Source of the DNA: JALYIM01 sp040003205
Lineage (GTDB): Bacteria > Acidobacteriota > Terriglobia > Terriglobales > Acidobacteriaceae
Length of the DNA stretch: 10,453 bases
Direction of reading: 5' to 3'
Assembly (NCBI GenBank): GCA_040003205.1
Contig: JBDUDA010000099.1
Location: 1 to 10,453, forward strand
Below, piece after piece: positions 1 to 6,871 of the stretch (position 1 is the stretch's first letter; each line of letters begins with the position of its first letter). The notes under the pieces are model-generated. The model did not search any database and was not told the DNA's origin. It saw only the letters and a list, made by a program, of their open reading frames with translations. The translations under genes were made by a program, and so were the position numbers.

Positions 1-80
1 CACGGCGGCCTTCGATAGCGCAGGCGCAAGGGCGGAGTCTTGTATTGTTCTTTGCATGCAGAATGAAAGCGCGCTGTTAT

Positions 81-785
81 CTAAAGCGGAGAGAGCTCAT
101 CCTCTCGTTCGTCTTTTCTGGAGTGCAGAAACCTTCGTTCCAAATAACGTCGCGCCAGGTCCTGACCGCCCAAACCGAAAGCAATCGCCAAGCCTAACAT
201 GAGGGATCCGAACATGAGGGAAAATGCCACCAGCACGGTGCGCTCGGCGAGTCCGAGTTCTTCGAACCCCATGGAAACGGTAAACACGATGATCAGGGTT
301 CGGATGGTGGCGCTGATTAATCCGGGCGAAGGCAGACCCGCGTTTACCGCAGCCAGCAGCGCGGCGCGAGAAAAGAAACTGGCAGCCAGCAATCCAAAGA
401 AGAGGATGAAGAGGGCCGCGAACAAGCGCGGCAGGAATCCAAAGAAATGCGAAATGTGTTCTTGCAGACCCACGATTCCCAGCACACTGACGCCAATCAG
501 GATGAATCCAAGCCATGCAACCCAGAAAATGAAGCGGCTCAACAATTCGGACGAAGAAGGCAGCGCGGCTTTGTTGAGCAGTTGTGAGGCGCCGGCGTCG
601 CGCGATAGACGATCGAACTTGGCCAACCGCAAAATGCTACGCAGGATGGATTTCAGAATGTAAGCGACGAGCCATCCTAGGGCTACGATGAGCAGCATAA
701 CCATCAGGCGGGGCAGGAATTGGGCAGTGCTATGAACGATTTCCTGGGTCGCTTGCGTCAATCCCGTTACGAATTTCTCCCACAT
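81..785 (-). CDS. Small mechanosensitive-channel-like membrane protein (conserved TM helix repeats)
   Basis: An integral inner-membrane protein of 234 aa with about five hydrophobic helices, near residues 24-46, 85-106, 117-140, 157-175 and 184-205. The helices are Gly/Phe-rich. The last one ends in AFGLGGQDLARRYLERRF, the kind of GLGG-x-D-x-A-R/Y-x-E signature seen in proteins built from the 'conserved TM helix' repeat that are annotated as small-conductance mechanosensitive channels. The protein stops shortly after, with a charged tail (SRKDEREDE), so there is no room for the cytosolic beta domain of classical MscS. The start was placed at the ATG at 785 because GAGG lies 5 nt upstream. A longer in-frame TTG start at 842 would overlap the preceding gene by about 50 nt and add a Cys-rich stretch with no membrane character. 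The glycosyltransferase stop codon is 7 nt upstream and lies within the Shine-Dalgarno region, so translation is probably coupled. Channel activity is inferred from family resemblance only. Confidence 0.85.
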   Translation of the reverse strand: MWEKFVTGLTQATQEIVHSTAQFLPRLMVMLLIVALGWLVAYILKSILRSILRLAKFDRLSRDAGASQLLNKAALPSSSELLSRFIFWVAWLGFILIGVSVLGIVGLQEHISHFFGFLPRLFAALFILFFGLLAASFFSRAALLAAVNAGLPSPGLISATIRTLIIVFTVSMGFEELGLAERTVLVAFSLMFGSLMLGLAIAFGLGGQDLARRYLERRFLHSRKDEREDELSPL

Positions 786-790
786 ATTGA

Positions 791-794
791 CCTC
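791..794 (-). promoter_or_regulatory. Ribosome binding site of the channel-like gene, overlapping the upstream stop codon
   Basis: GAGG on the minus strand, 5 nt before the ATG at 785. It overlaps the TGA (795-793) of the glycosyltransferase gene. It favours the ATG start over the upstream TTG and suggests translational coupling. Confidence 0.6.
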
Positions 795-2061
795 ACTTCC
801 TTCCATTCCACAGTTCGAGCATATAAGGCTTGTGCTGCTCAAACGTCATGCAAAGGGCCTCGACATTCTTTTCCACTTCTTCTCCCGACGCGTCGCGATT
901 CTGCGACAGAAAGGTATACGCTTTGCCGCGATAGAGTGGCGCCAGCGCCTGAATAATATGGTCACGGCTGATGACAGATTCGTGATAGGAGGCAGCGAAT
1001 TCGTAGACCGTCCGCACCCATAGCTCGTCGGGATAACGGAATTCGGCTTCCGGCGCGCCGGAACAGCGCTTCAACTCGTCCATGGTCGCGGGGGAGACAA
1101 TGGAACGGAGTAGCGGTTCCAGTTCCGTTACTCCAACGCAAAACATTTCGCGAAGCCGTTTGCGGTTGACGCGTAAAGGCTCCAGTGTCAGTTCCGGGGC
1201 GGCGCCAATGGTCGACAGCGGCTGCGAGTCTGCGACTTTGCTCCAGGTAGAAAAGTTTCCATCCATTGACCAGAACAATACTCCAGCAGTCTGGCGGATC
1301 GCGGCGACTAGATCTGCCGGTGCATGATCCATGCGGGACTTTTTCCCGAGGAACGACTCGGCCACGCGAAACCCTCCCGCGATGGCGGAAATCGTGAGTC
1401 CCATCTCAGCTCCGGATTTTACTGAGTCCTGCGACCACAAATCCTGCGACAGAAAGTGACTTCCCAATTTTCCTGAAAAAGCGAAATCGGATGGAAAAGG
1501 TTCTCTTACCTGCATGCCGTAGATAGCTCTGGTCATGGGATACGCCAAATTTCGCACCAGCAAGCCGTCGAATTTGTGGCGCGTGTAAAGAGGAGTGACC
1601 AGGTCCACATTGTCTCGCGCTATGGGACGCAGCAGGTGTTCCATCCAATTTGGCTCAATGCTGGTGGAATCGGATGCAACTACTGAACAAATGTTGGGAC
1701 GCAGCAATTCGGCGGCGGAGAAAATCAGATGCAGCGAGTTTCCACTGCTGCTGCCACCGCTGTATTGCGTACTGATGCAATGCAGCGTGCGCAGGGCATT
1801 CAAATTCGAGCTGTGACTGATATCACTGATGGAAGCGGCACGCACCAGATCCTGGCTGCCATCTTTAGAGCCGCCATCCGCATTGATGATTACCGCGCGC
1901 TGGCGGGGAAAGTACTTCAGAAGGCCGGCGCGGATGGCTTGCACCACCTGCCCGACAGTCCGCGCATCGTTGTAAGTGGGAACCCCGATGAGGATGTCCA
2001 CTTCGCCAACGTTGATTAATTCGCGAAGAAAATCATCCGAGAGAATGCTCCCTTCGGGCAA
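793..2061 (-). CDS. GT-A fold glycosyltransferase, glucosylglycerate synthase (Ggs/GpgS)-like
   Basis: Cytosolic nucleotide-sugar-dependent glycosyltransferase of 422 aa. The N-terminal half has GT-A landmarks: VPTYNDA at residues 27-33, NADGGSKDG at 60-68 (nucleotide-binding loop), and an acidic site in VVASDSTSIEPNW at 127-139, where the usual DxD appears only as D131-S-T. The block PSDFAFSGKLGSHF (190-203) resembles the acceptor-side 'AFSG' region of GpgS/Ggs enzymes that make glucosyl-(3-phospho)glycerate. The C-terminal part (about 290-420) is helical and ends soluble, with no membrane helix. Donor and acceptor cannot be read from sequence; glucosylglycerate or a related compatible solute is inferred from family resemblance and from the neighbouring trehalose synthase. 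The start is TTG with GGGAG 6 nt upstream; no ATG is available near the N-terminus. It lies 41 nt after treS and 7 nt before the channel-like gene, with no terminator between them. Confidence 0.88.
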   Translation of the reverse strand: MPEGSILSDDFLRELINVGEVDILIGVPTYNDARTVGQVVQAIRAGLLKYFPRQRAVIINADGGSKDGSQDLVRAASISDISHSSNLNALRTLHCISTQYSGGSSSGNSLHLIFSAAELLRPNICSVVASDSTSIEPNWMEHLLRPIARDNVDLVTPLYTRHKFDGLLVRNLAYPMTRAIYGMQVREPFPSDFAFSGKLGSHFLSQDLWSQDSVKSGAEMGLTISAIAGGFRVAESFLGKKSRMDHAPADLVAAIRQTAGVLFWSMDGNFSTWSKVADSQPLSTIGAAPELTLEPLRVNRKRLREMFCVGVTELEPLLRSIVSPATMDELKRCSGAPEAEFRYPDELWVRTVYEFAASYHESVISRDHIIQALAPLYRGKAYTFLSQNRDASGEEVEKNVEALCMTFEQHKPYMLELWNGRK

Positions 2062-2067
2062 TCGAGA

Positions 2068-2072
2068 CTCCC
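2068..2072 (-). promoter_or_regulatory. Ribosome binding site fixing a TTG start for the glycosyltransferase
   Basis: GGGAG (within AAGGGAG) on the minus strand, 6 nt before the TTG at 2061. No ATG or GTG in the same frame lies at a suitable distance, so the TTG start is the best supported. Confidence 0.55.
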
Positions 2073-2102
2073 TTCAATCAAAGGTTATTTTCGTTTCAAC
2101 TC

Positions 2103-3743
2103 TTATATCCTGCGCAATCGGAACCAGTAAAACTGATAAGGCCCCAGGGTCAGCAAGTAAGGCGCTTCGCCCACGCGCGGGAAAATGTTTTTGCCAAACA
2201 TTTCAATTAGGATGTTCCCCTTGTATTGCTTCAGATCGAGTTCCACGGCTTGCGCGGAGCTGGAAAGATTGTTCACCACCAGGACCGTCTCGGATGGTCC
2301 TTTTCGAATGTAAGCCAGCACCCGATGATTTGCGGGATAAAGAAATTCGATGGTTCCCCGGCCAAAAACCGGAGCAGACTTTCGCACCCGGATAATACGT
2401 TTCATCCACGAAAGCAGCGAGTGATCGAAGCGTTGCTGTGACTTAACATTAACCGCCTGAAAGCCGTAAACCGGATTCAGCATGAGCGGCGAGTACAGGC
2501 TTTCGGGATCCGCCGCTGAAAAACCACCGTTCCAGCCACCGTCCCATTGCATGGGAGTACGCACGCCGTTGCGATCTCCAAGATTGACGTTGTCGCCCAT
2601 ACCGATTTCGTCGCCGTAATAAATGATGGGCGTTCCCGGCAGCGACATCAACATTCCGTTCATCAGTTCGATGCGCCTGCGATCGTTATCCAACAGCGGA
2701 GCGAGGCGGCGGCGGATACCCAGGTTGATACGCATGCTACGATCACGCGCGTACTCGTCATACATGTAATCGCGCTCAACGTCGGTGACCATTTCAAGCG
2801 TAAGCTCGTCGTGATTGCGTAGGAAGATGACCCATTGGCAGTTTTCCGGGATGGCGGGCGTCTGCTGGAGAATTTCAGTGATCGGCTTGCGGTCTTCGAG
2901 CTTCAATCCCATGAACATGCGTGGCATCAATGGAAAGTGAAACGCCATGTGGAATTCGTCACCCTCTCCGAAATAAGGGCGCAGATCGGCTGGCCATTGA
3001 TTGGCTTCGGCAAGCAGCATCTTGCCGGGAAAATGCTCATCCAGCTTCGCTCGCAACTCTCTGAGAACAACGTGAGTTTCGGGCAAATTTTCGCAGTTCG
3101 TGCCCTCGCGCTCGATGAGATATGGGACCGCGTCCAGACGGAACCCATCCACCCCCATCTCAAGCCAGAACTTCATTACGCTCCACATCTCATCGCGGAC
3201 GGCGGGATTGTCATAATTTAGATCGGGTTGATGGCTGAAGAAACGATGCCAATAGTATTCGCGGGAGACGGGGTCCCACGCCCAGTTGGAAAGTTCGGTA
3301 TCCAGAAAAATAATTCTTGTCCCACGATAGCGGGTGTCGGATTCGCTCCATACATACCAGTCGCGCTTGGGATTGTCGCGCGAACTGCGGGACTCCTGGA
3401 ACCAGGGATGCTGGTCCGAGGTATGGTTTAAGACCATCTCGATGACCACGCGAATTCCCCGCTGATGCGCGGCATCCAGAAATAATTTGAAGTCGTCCAG
3501 GGTGCCGTAGCTGGGATGAACGGTGCGATAATCCGCGATATCGTAGCCGTCGTCACGCAAAGGCGAAGGGAAAAACGGCATCAGCCAGACAACGCTGGTC
3601 CCAAGTTCCTGAAGGTAATCCAGCCGCTGCGCGAGTCCGCGGAAGTCTCCAATTCCGTCGCCATTGCTGTCATAAAACGTGCGAACGTGGACCTGATAGA
3701 TGACGGCGTCTTTGTACCAGAGCGCGTCCTGCGGAAGTGCCAA
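2103..3743 (-). CDS. treS: Trehalose synthase TreS (maltose alpha-D-glucosyltransferase, GH13_16)
   Basis: Interconverts maltose and trehalose in the cytosol by intramolecular transglucosylation (EC 5.4.99.16). The 546-aa protein is a complete GH13 enzyme. The N-terminal WYKDAVIYQVHVRTF and DSNGDGIGDF motifs open the barrel. Region I is EMVLNHTSDQHPWF (102-115). The nucleophile is D204 in GFRLDAVPYLIEREGT, the acid/base E246 in LLAEANQWP, and the transition-state Asp D312 in FLRNHDELTLE. TreS-typical blocks include FFSHQPDLNYDNP (168-180), FHFPLMPRM (268-276), PIIYYGDEIGMGDN (372-385) and RTPMQW (395-400). A beta domain covers about 460-546. Region I has Glu where most GH13 enzymes have Asp; I recall the same Glu in other TreS proteins, so it is not read as a defect. 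There is no fused maltokinase domain, and no glgE or glgB in the window. The start is TTG at 3743 with AGGAG 6 nt upstream. It is the first gene of the treS-glycosyltransferase-channel cluster. Confidence 0.95.
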   Translation of the reverse strand: MALPQDALWYKDAVIYQVHVRTFYDSNGDGIGDFRGLAQRLDYLQELGTSVVWLMPFFPSPLRDDGYDIADYRTVHPSYGTLDDFKLFLDAAHQRGIRVVIEMVLNHTSDQHPWFQESRSSRDNPKRDWYVWSESDTRYRGTRIIFLDTELSNWAWDPVSREYYWHRFFSHQPDLNYDNPAVRDEMWSVMKFWLEMGVDGFRLDAVPYLIEREGTNCENLPETHVVLRELRAKLDEHFPGKMLLAEANQWPADLRPYFGEGDEFHMAFHFPLMPRMFMGLKLEDRKPITEILQQTPAIPENCQWVIFLRNHDELTLEMVTDVERDYMYDEYARDRSMRINLGIRRRLAPLLDNDRRRIELMNGMLMSLPGTPIIYYGDEIGMGDNVNLGDRNGVRTPMQWDGGWNGGFSAADPESLYSPLMLNPVYGFQAVNVKSQQRFDHSLLSWMKRIIRVRKSAPVFGRGTIEFLYPANHRVLAYIRKGPSETVLVVNNLSSSAQAVELDLKQYKGNILIEMFGKNIFPRVGEAPYLLTLGPYQFYWFRLRRI

Positions 3744-4020
3744 CCTAATCTCCTAGCCAGCTTCGCTGCGATTTGCTGTTCGTCAATTTTTGCTTTGATG
3801 CTGGATCGCCGCTGACGGAAACACCCGCATCGGGGCTGGTGCGGATGTGAAATAAATCGGTGCCTAAAGATTTTTAATCTACCACATCCGGCAGTCATTC
3901 AACGGTGAAGAAACTGGCCGAATCTTGAACTATGTCAGGAACAGGATCAACGAGGGATTTCGTTCGCTGGCCGCACGCGAAAGTGAGAATCAAACCGAAG
4001 GTGCGGATTTCGGATACCGC
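3744..4020. other. Intergenic region upstream of treS; probable promoter location
   Basis: A 277-nt gap between the TonB-domain gene and treS, with no convincing coding content on either strand. It should carry the promoter of the treS cluster. The best -35/-10-like pair I can see on the minus strand is TTGAAT (3902-3897) and TAGATT (3881-3876), but the spacer is only 15 nt and the boxes are weak. An AT-rich near-palindrome, AGATTtttaatct-like, sits at about 3868-3881. Just after the TonB-gene stop, CCGAA and TTCGG arms could form a short hairpin followed by TTTGATT, a poor terminator candidate. None of these is strong. Confidence 0.35.
3750..3754 (-). promoter_or_regulatory. Ribosome binding site fixing a TTG start for treS
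   Basis: AGGAG on the minus strand with a 6-nt spacer to the TTG at 3743. The protein begins directly with the conserved WYKDAVIYQVH segment eight residues later, as expected for TreS, which supports this start. Confidence 0.65.
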
Positions 4021-5454
4021 TCAGTTGTGGATGTCGGCTCTGCTGATCTGCTCAGGAAGTTTGAAATCGATGGTGACGAAGGTCTGCGCTTCGACAGCCT
4101 GCCCATTTAAAACGTAGGGCCGATAGTGCCACTGCTTGATGGCTTTGCAGGCAGCGACTCCTAGAACCAGCGAGCCACGAATCAATTTTAAAGCTTGTAT
4201 GCTGCCATCCGCGGCGATCCAGGCTTGCACCACGACCGAACCCTCCAGCCCGCGCTGTCGGGCCTGCTCCGGATACTCGGGCACGATTTTATCCAGCAGC
4301 ATTTTCTGCGAAACCTCCGGGGCCAGGTTGATCACTCCCAGCCGGCGCTCCAGCAGCAGGCCAGGCCTTGCAACCACGGGGCCCGGAGTTGCAATCTCTC
4401 GCAGCGGGCTCTGTAGGCTTTCTGGAATCTCTAGCGTTGGGTCGTTTGAGGATGGCACAGTGGTTTCGCTTAGGCCGTCAAACCCAGTGCCTAAAAGACC
4501 CGGGTCCGAAGAAGTGTGCGCGGGACTCTGGTTTCCCGCCGAGGCGCGCCGAACAGTTTGTGAGGGCCGCGACTTTGCTACTCCAGATGAAACGGATAAG
4601 TTATCATTCGCCGCTTCCGGGTTGGCCTTAAGAAAAAGCGTCTCCGCCTTCGCCAGGGTGTGAGCGCAGGTTTCGGTTGCTGCGGTGAAGACCGCGCTCG
4701 CGACCAGGGGCTGGCTGAGGGAGTATCCAAAACATAAAAAGGCGAAGACGAGAACTGAGACTCTGGTGAATGTCGAGGCCTTCAAGTGTGCGGCGCCAAA
4801 GAGGCTGAACTTAGCGCGCGGACGCCTTTCTCCCGGTACGGCAGACTCTATAAATAGTCGGTCTTCTGCAAGGTTCCATGTCCGCGAAGCAGAGGGAATC
4901 TTTATCGCGCGATGCGCCAGAGAAGAATTTTGCACTGGCATGGAGGCCAGCGGCTCCACGAGAAGACTTTCCTCCGCGAAGATAGTAGTTTCCGCCGGAG
5001 CAATCGCAGCTGCGCTTGACCTGAGTTCCGCATGGGTCGACGCCAGAGGCGTTGTCTTGTGGCTGTCGACCGTCGTCGTCCAATTCTTCATTCGCAGCAG
5101 GAATTCATCGCAGGCGAGGAGAGCCTGAACCGCCTGTTCAGGAACGATCGGAGTTTCAAGCACCAGGCTTGCTCCCACCCTGTGTGCGGCGGACCAGTTC
5201 CGCTGATCCGCGAGAATAACGGAGAACGCACCCTGGTTCTGTTTCAGATCATTCGCTGTCTTCAGCAGGAATAAGGCTTCCGCCCCTTCGCTGCAATCAA
5301 CCGCGACTACCTCGAAACTCCGGCTGGTGAGCTTTTCCAGGCAGGAAAATATCTCGGATGAACAATCGACCTCCAGGCCGAGTTTCTTGAGGGCATCGCT
5401 CAGCCAGGCCGAAGTCCGTTGATCGGAGGAGAAGAGTAGGGCTGAAACTGACAT
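4021..5454 (-). CDS. Degenerate receiver-like domain - TM helix - TonB C-terminal domain fusion
   Basis: A 477-aa single-pass membrane protein. Residues 3-121 look like a response-regulator receiver fold with alternating beta strands and helices (ALLFSSDQ, FEVVAVDCS, FSVILAD, ASLVLETPI). D53 sits at the phospho-acceptor position, but the acidic pair is reduced to one Asp (D11) and the conserved Lys of the KP motif is Glu (E100), so phosphorylation is doubtful. A variable linker leads to a basic segment (RRPRAKF) and one helix at about 231-255, consistent with the N-terminus in the cytosol. A Ser/Pro-rich extracytoplasmic stretch (about 280-385) follows, then a TonB-C domain (about 387-466) with KIVPEYPEQARQRGLEG, a central VVVQAWIAADGSI strand pair and KQWHYRPYVLNG. 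No ExbB/ExbD genes are in the window. The start is the ATG at 5454; a GTG immediately upstream (5457) is equally in frame. The Shine-Dalgarno is weak (CAGG very close to the start), which makes the hairpin-rich leader upstream more notable. Confidence 0.87.
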   Translation of the reverse strand: MSVSALLFSSDQRTSAWLSDALKKLGLEVDCSSEIFSCLEKLTSRSFEVVAVDCSEGAEALFLLKTANDLKQNQGAFSVILADQRNWSAAHRVGASLVLETPIVPEQAVQALLACDEFLLRMKNWTTTVDSHKTTPLASTHAELRSSAAAIAPAETTIFAEESLLVEPLASMPVQNSSLAHRAIKIPSASRTWNLAEDRLFIESAVPGERRPRAKFSLFGAAHLKASTFTRVSVLVFAFLCFGYSLSQPLVASAVFTAATETCAHTLAKAETLFLKANPEAANDNLSVSSGVAKSRPSQTVRRASAGNQSPAHTSSDPGLLGTGFDGLSETTVPSSNDPTLEIPESLQSPLREIATPGPVVARPGLLLERRLGVINLAPEVSQKMLLDKIVPEYPEQARQRGLEGSVVVQAWIAADGSIQALKLIRGSLVLGVAACKAIKQWHYRPYVLNGQAVEAQTFVTIDFKLPEQISRADIHN

Positions 5455-5581
5455 CACCTGAAGGCTATTCTTCGGCTAACTTGCGAACAAGTTACGGAGT
5501 GCCGTGCTGTAATAAGCCGTTAGGCCAGGTAACCGCCTGAAGTTACCTGTCCGAAAGGACACCTTGTAATCTTCAGCAAAA
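5455..5581 (-). promoter_or_regulatory. Hairpin-rich leader of the TonB-domain gene; candidate structured RNA
   Basis: A 127-nt gap between two co-directional genes containing at least four inverted repeats. Listed in transcript order on the minus strand: UGUCC/GGACA around a 4-nt loop (5561-5548); CAGGUAAC/GUUACCUG with an 8-nt loop (5549-5526); ACGG/CCGU with a 4-nt loop (5505-5494); and UAACUUG/CAAGUUA closed by a UUCG loop (5494-5477). The segment GUUAGCC (5480-5474) could instead pair with GGCCUAAC (5526-5519), giving a mutually exclusive fold. CTTCAG occurs both in the loop of the second hairpin (5542-5537) and next to the start codon (5463-5458), while its complement CTGAAG lies at 5576-5571. 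It matches no riboswitch class I know; I compared it mentally with the c-di-GMP-I consensus without a fit. There is no T-run typical of a terminator. Confidence 0.4.
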
Positions 5582-6871
5582 CTACCGAGCCCGCTTGGCG
5601 ACGGCGCCACGACGATCAAAATAGACAGTCGTATCCTTCGCAACGTAATCGGAGTCTGGACTGCGACGCGGAGTTTTCTTAACCTGGCGAGTTCGAGCGG
5701 GATCGTCTGTTCGCGAGATTACGGGACGCTTTGTCGCCACTGAAGAGACGCTTGTACTCTTTAGTGGCACCACAGTATGACTGGTTATTTTCGCACTGCT
5801 TAAGGCTTGACCTTTCGCCGGGGGCTGAGCAATCGAACGGGGGGCCAGGTTCAGCGAAGAAGACTGAGAATTACCCGCAGCTGAAGGCAATGAGCTGGAG
5901 CCTTGATTCGAGGTATATCGTCCAGCAAGTGAAACCGCTGCGAGTGCCAACAGGCTGGCGCCAAGTGCCATCGCCATCGCATTGCGAAGCCTTGCGTCCC
6001 GACGCCTTCCCTGGGCGCTCAAATTTGAGACTTGCGTTTGAAATTTCGGCAGCTTGAAGGTGGGCCAGGAGATCGCCGCATTCCTCCACTTGGTGGCAGG
6101 TGAAGAACTTGGTTTGTAGCTCCTGGAGGCTTGCGATTTCGATCCTGCAAATCGGGTCACGCCAGCAAAAAGTGCACGCAGGTTCGACCGAAAATCGTTT
6201 TCATCGTCCGCGAAAACTCCGGAATAGCCCTCCTCGGCAGCTTCCGCGTCTCCCTCGTGTGGTGTGGTTTCGGGGTTGGACGCTCGCCATATCATTCCAT
6301 GGGGCACGAGATCGGGTTCTTCCTTCGACGCCGGTTCATGTTTAGCGCGGGCAAGCGAAGCCGCGGCGGGCGGCGCAACAGGACCTAGCGGAGCTGAGAC
6401 GGCCGGCACATCTGCATCCGCAACTTTGGAAAGTGGCGCCTCGTCTACCTCAGCCTGAAGGACGGAGGGAATTCTGTCGATAGCAACAACTTCGCCCACA
6501 ACCGGTTCGAGCGCGGAAGCTGCAAGAACTTTATTGTCGTGATTTTCAGACATGGGAACTCCCGACGGCAGTTCAGAGTAAACTTCGTCGCTAGTCTGAG
6601 AGGTCAGCACAAAAATATCAATAGACCGAATGTGCCCAGCCATGGCTTGCGGGGTGACGAAAACACACATGTCGCGGGTGCTGGCCGAAACTCCGATAGC
6701 GCTTGCAGCAGCTTCCGGGGCGCAGCGATTGAGGGTGATTTCAAGGTCAGGAGTCGCAGACCCTGCCTCGCTTGAGGAAGATGTTTGAACTTCAAAGCCT
6801 TGCTTGCGTAATTCCAACGCAAGTTCAGCTGAGTATTTTTTAATTCCGGTAATGACGTGTGCCAGAGGCAT
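5582..6871 (-). CDS. Hypothetical single-pass membrane protein with cytosolic N-terminal domain and basic outer tail
   Basis: I do not recognise a named family. In the 429-aa form, residues 1-95 look folded: an amphipathic helix (ITGIKKYSAELALELRKQGFEV) and then short strands including PDLEITLNRC (41-50) and DMCVFVTP. A long Ala/Pro/Glu-rich linker covers about 95-280. A basic stretch (GRRRDARLR) precedes one hydrophobic helix at about 299-317, placing the N-terminus in the cytosol. The outer part is Ser-rich, then Lys/Arg-rich, and ends in SDYVAKDTTVYFDRR plus a basic tip. The ATG at 6871 was preferred because GAAGG lies about 6 nt upstream. An in-frame GTG at 6913 would add 14 residues, but its best Shine-Dalgarno is too far away. 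It lies 127 nt upstream of the TonB-domain gene, on the same strand and with the same overall topology, so a shared function is plausible but unproven. Confidence 0.75.
   Translation of the reverse strand: MPLAHVITGIKKYSAELALELRKQGFEVQTSSSSEAGSATPDLEITLNRCAPEAAASAIGVSASTRDMCVFVTPQAMAGHIRSIDIFVLTSQTSDEVYSELPSGVPMSENHDNKVLAASALEPVVGEVVAIDRIPSVLQAEVDEAPLSKVADADVPAVSAPLGPVAPPAAASLARAKHEPASKEEPDLVPHGMIWRASNPETTPHEGDAEAAEEGYSGVFADDENDFRSNLRALFAGVTRFAGSKSQASRSYKPSSSPATKWRNAAISWPTFKLPKFQTQVSNLSAQGRRRDARLRNAMAMALGASLLALAAVSLAGRYTSNQGSSSLPSAAGNSQSSSLNLAPRSIAQPPAKGQALSSAKITSHTVVPLKSTSVSSVATKRPVISRTDDPARTRQVKKTPRRSPDSDYVAKDTTVYFDRRGAVAKRAR

Noticed and set aside
199..663. Plus-strand open frame of 154 codons
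   Set aside because: Antisense to the channel-like gene; its translation is Arg/Ser/Asn-rich with no domain pattern, whereas the opposite strand encodes clear membrane helices.
786..842. N-terminal extension of the channel-like protein from a TTG at 842
   Set aside because: It would overlap the glycosyltransferase gene by about 50 nt and lacks a better ribosome binding site; the ATG at 785 has GAGG at a proper distance.
3425..3442. Glu in place of Asp in GH13 region I of TreS (E102) as a possible inactivating change
   Set aside because: The three catalytic acids are intact, and I recall Glu at this position in other TreS sequences, so it is probably a subfamily variant.
3581..3898. Minus-strand frame of 105 codons near the treS start
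   Set aside because: Overlaps the treS N-terminus in another frame; its translation is basic and irregular with no recognisable motif.
4136..4663. Plus-strand frame of 175 codons inside the TonB-domain gene
   Set aside because: Shadow of the Ser/Pro-rich linker and TonB-C coding on the other strand; no domain, no ribosome binding site of note.
5455..5581. c-di-GMP-I (GEMM) riboswitch in the hairpin-rich gap
   Set aside because: A GAAA loop on the plus strand is suggestive, but the conserved core (CGCAAAGCC-type segment) is absent and the strand would be opposite to the downstream gene.
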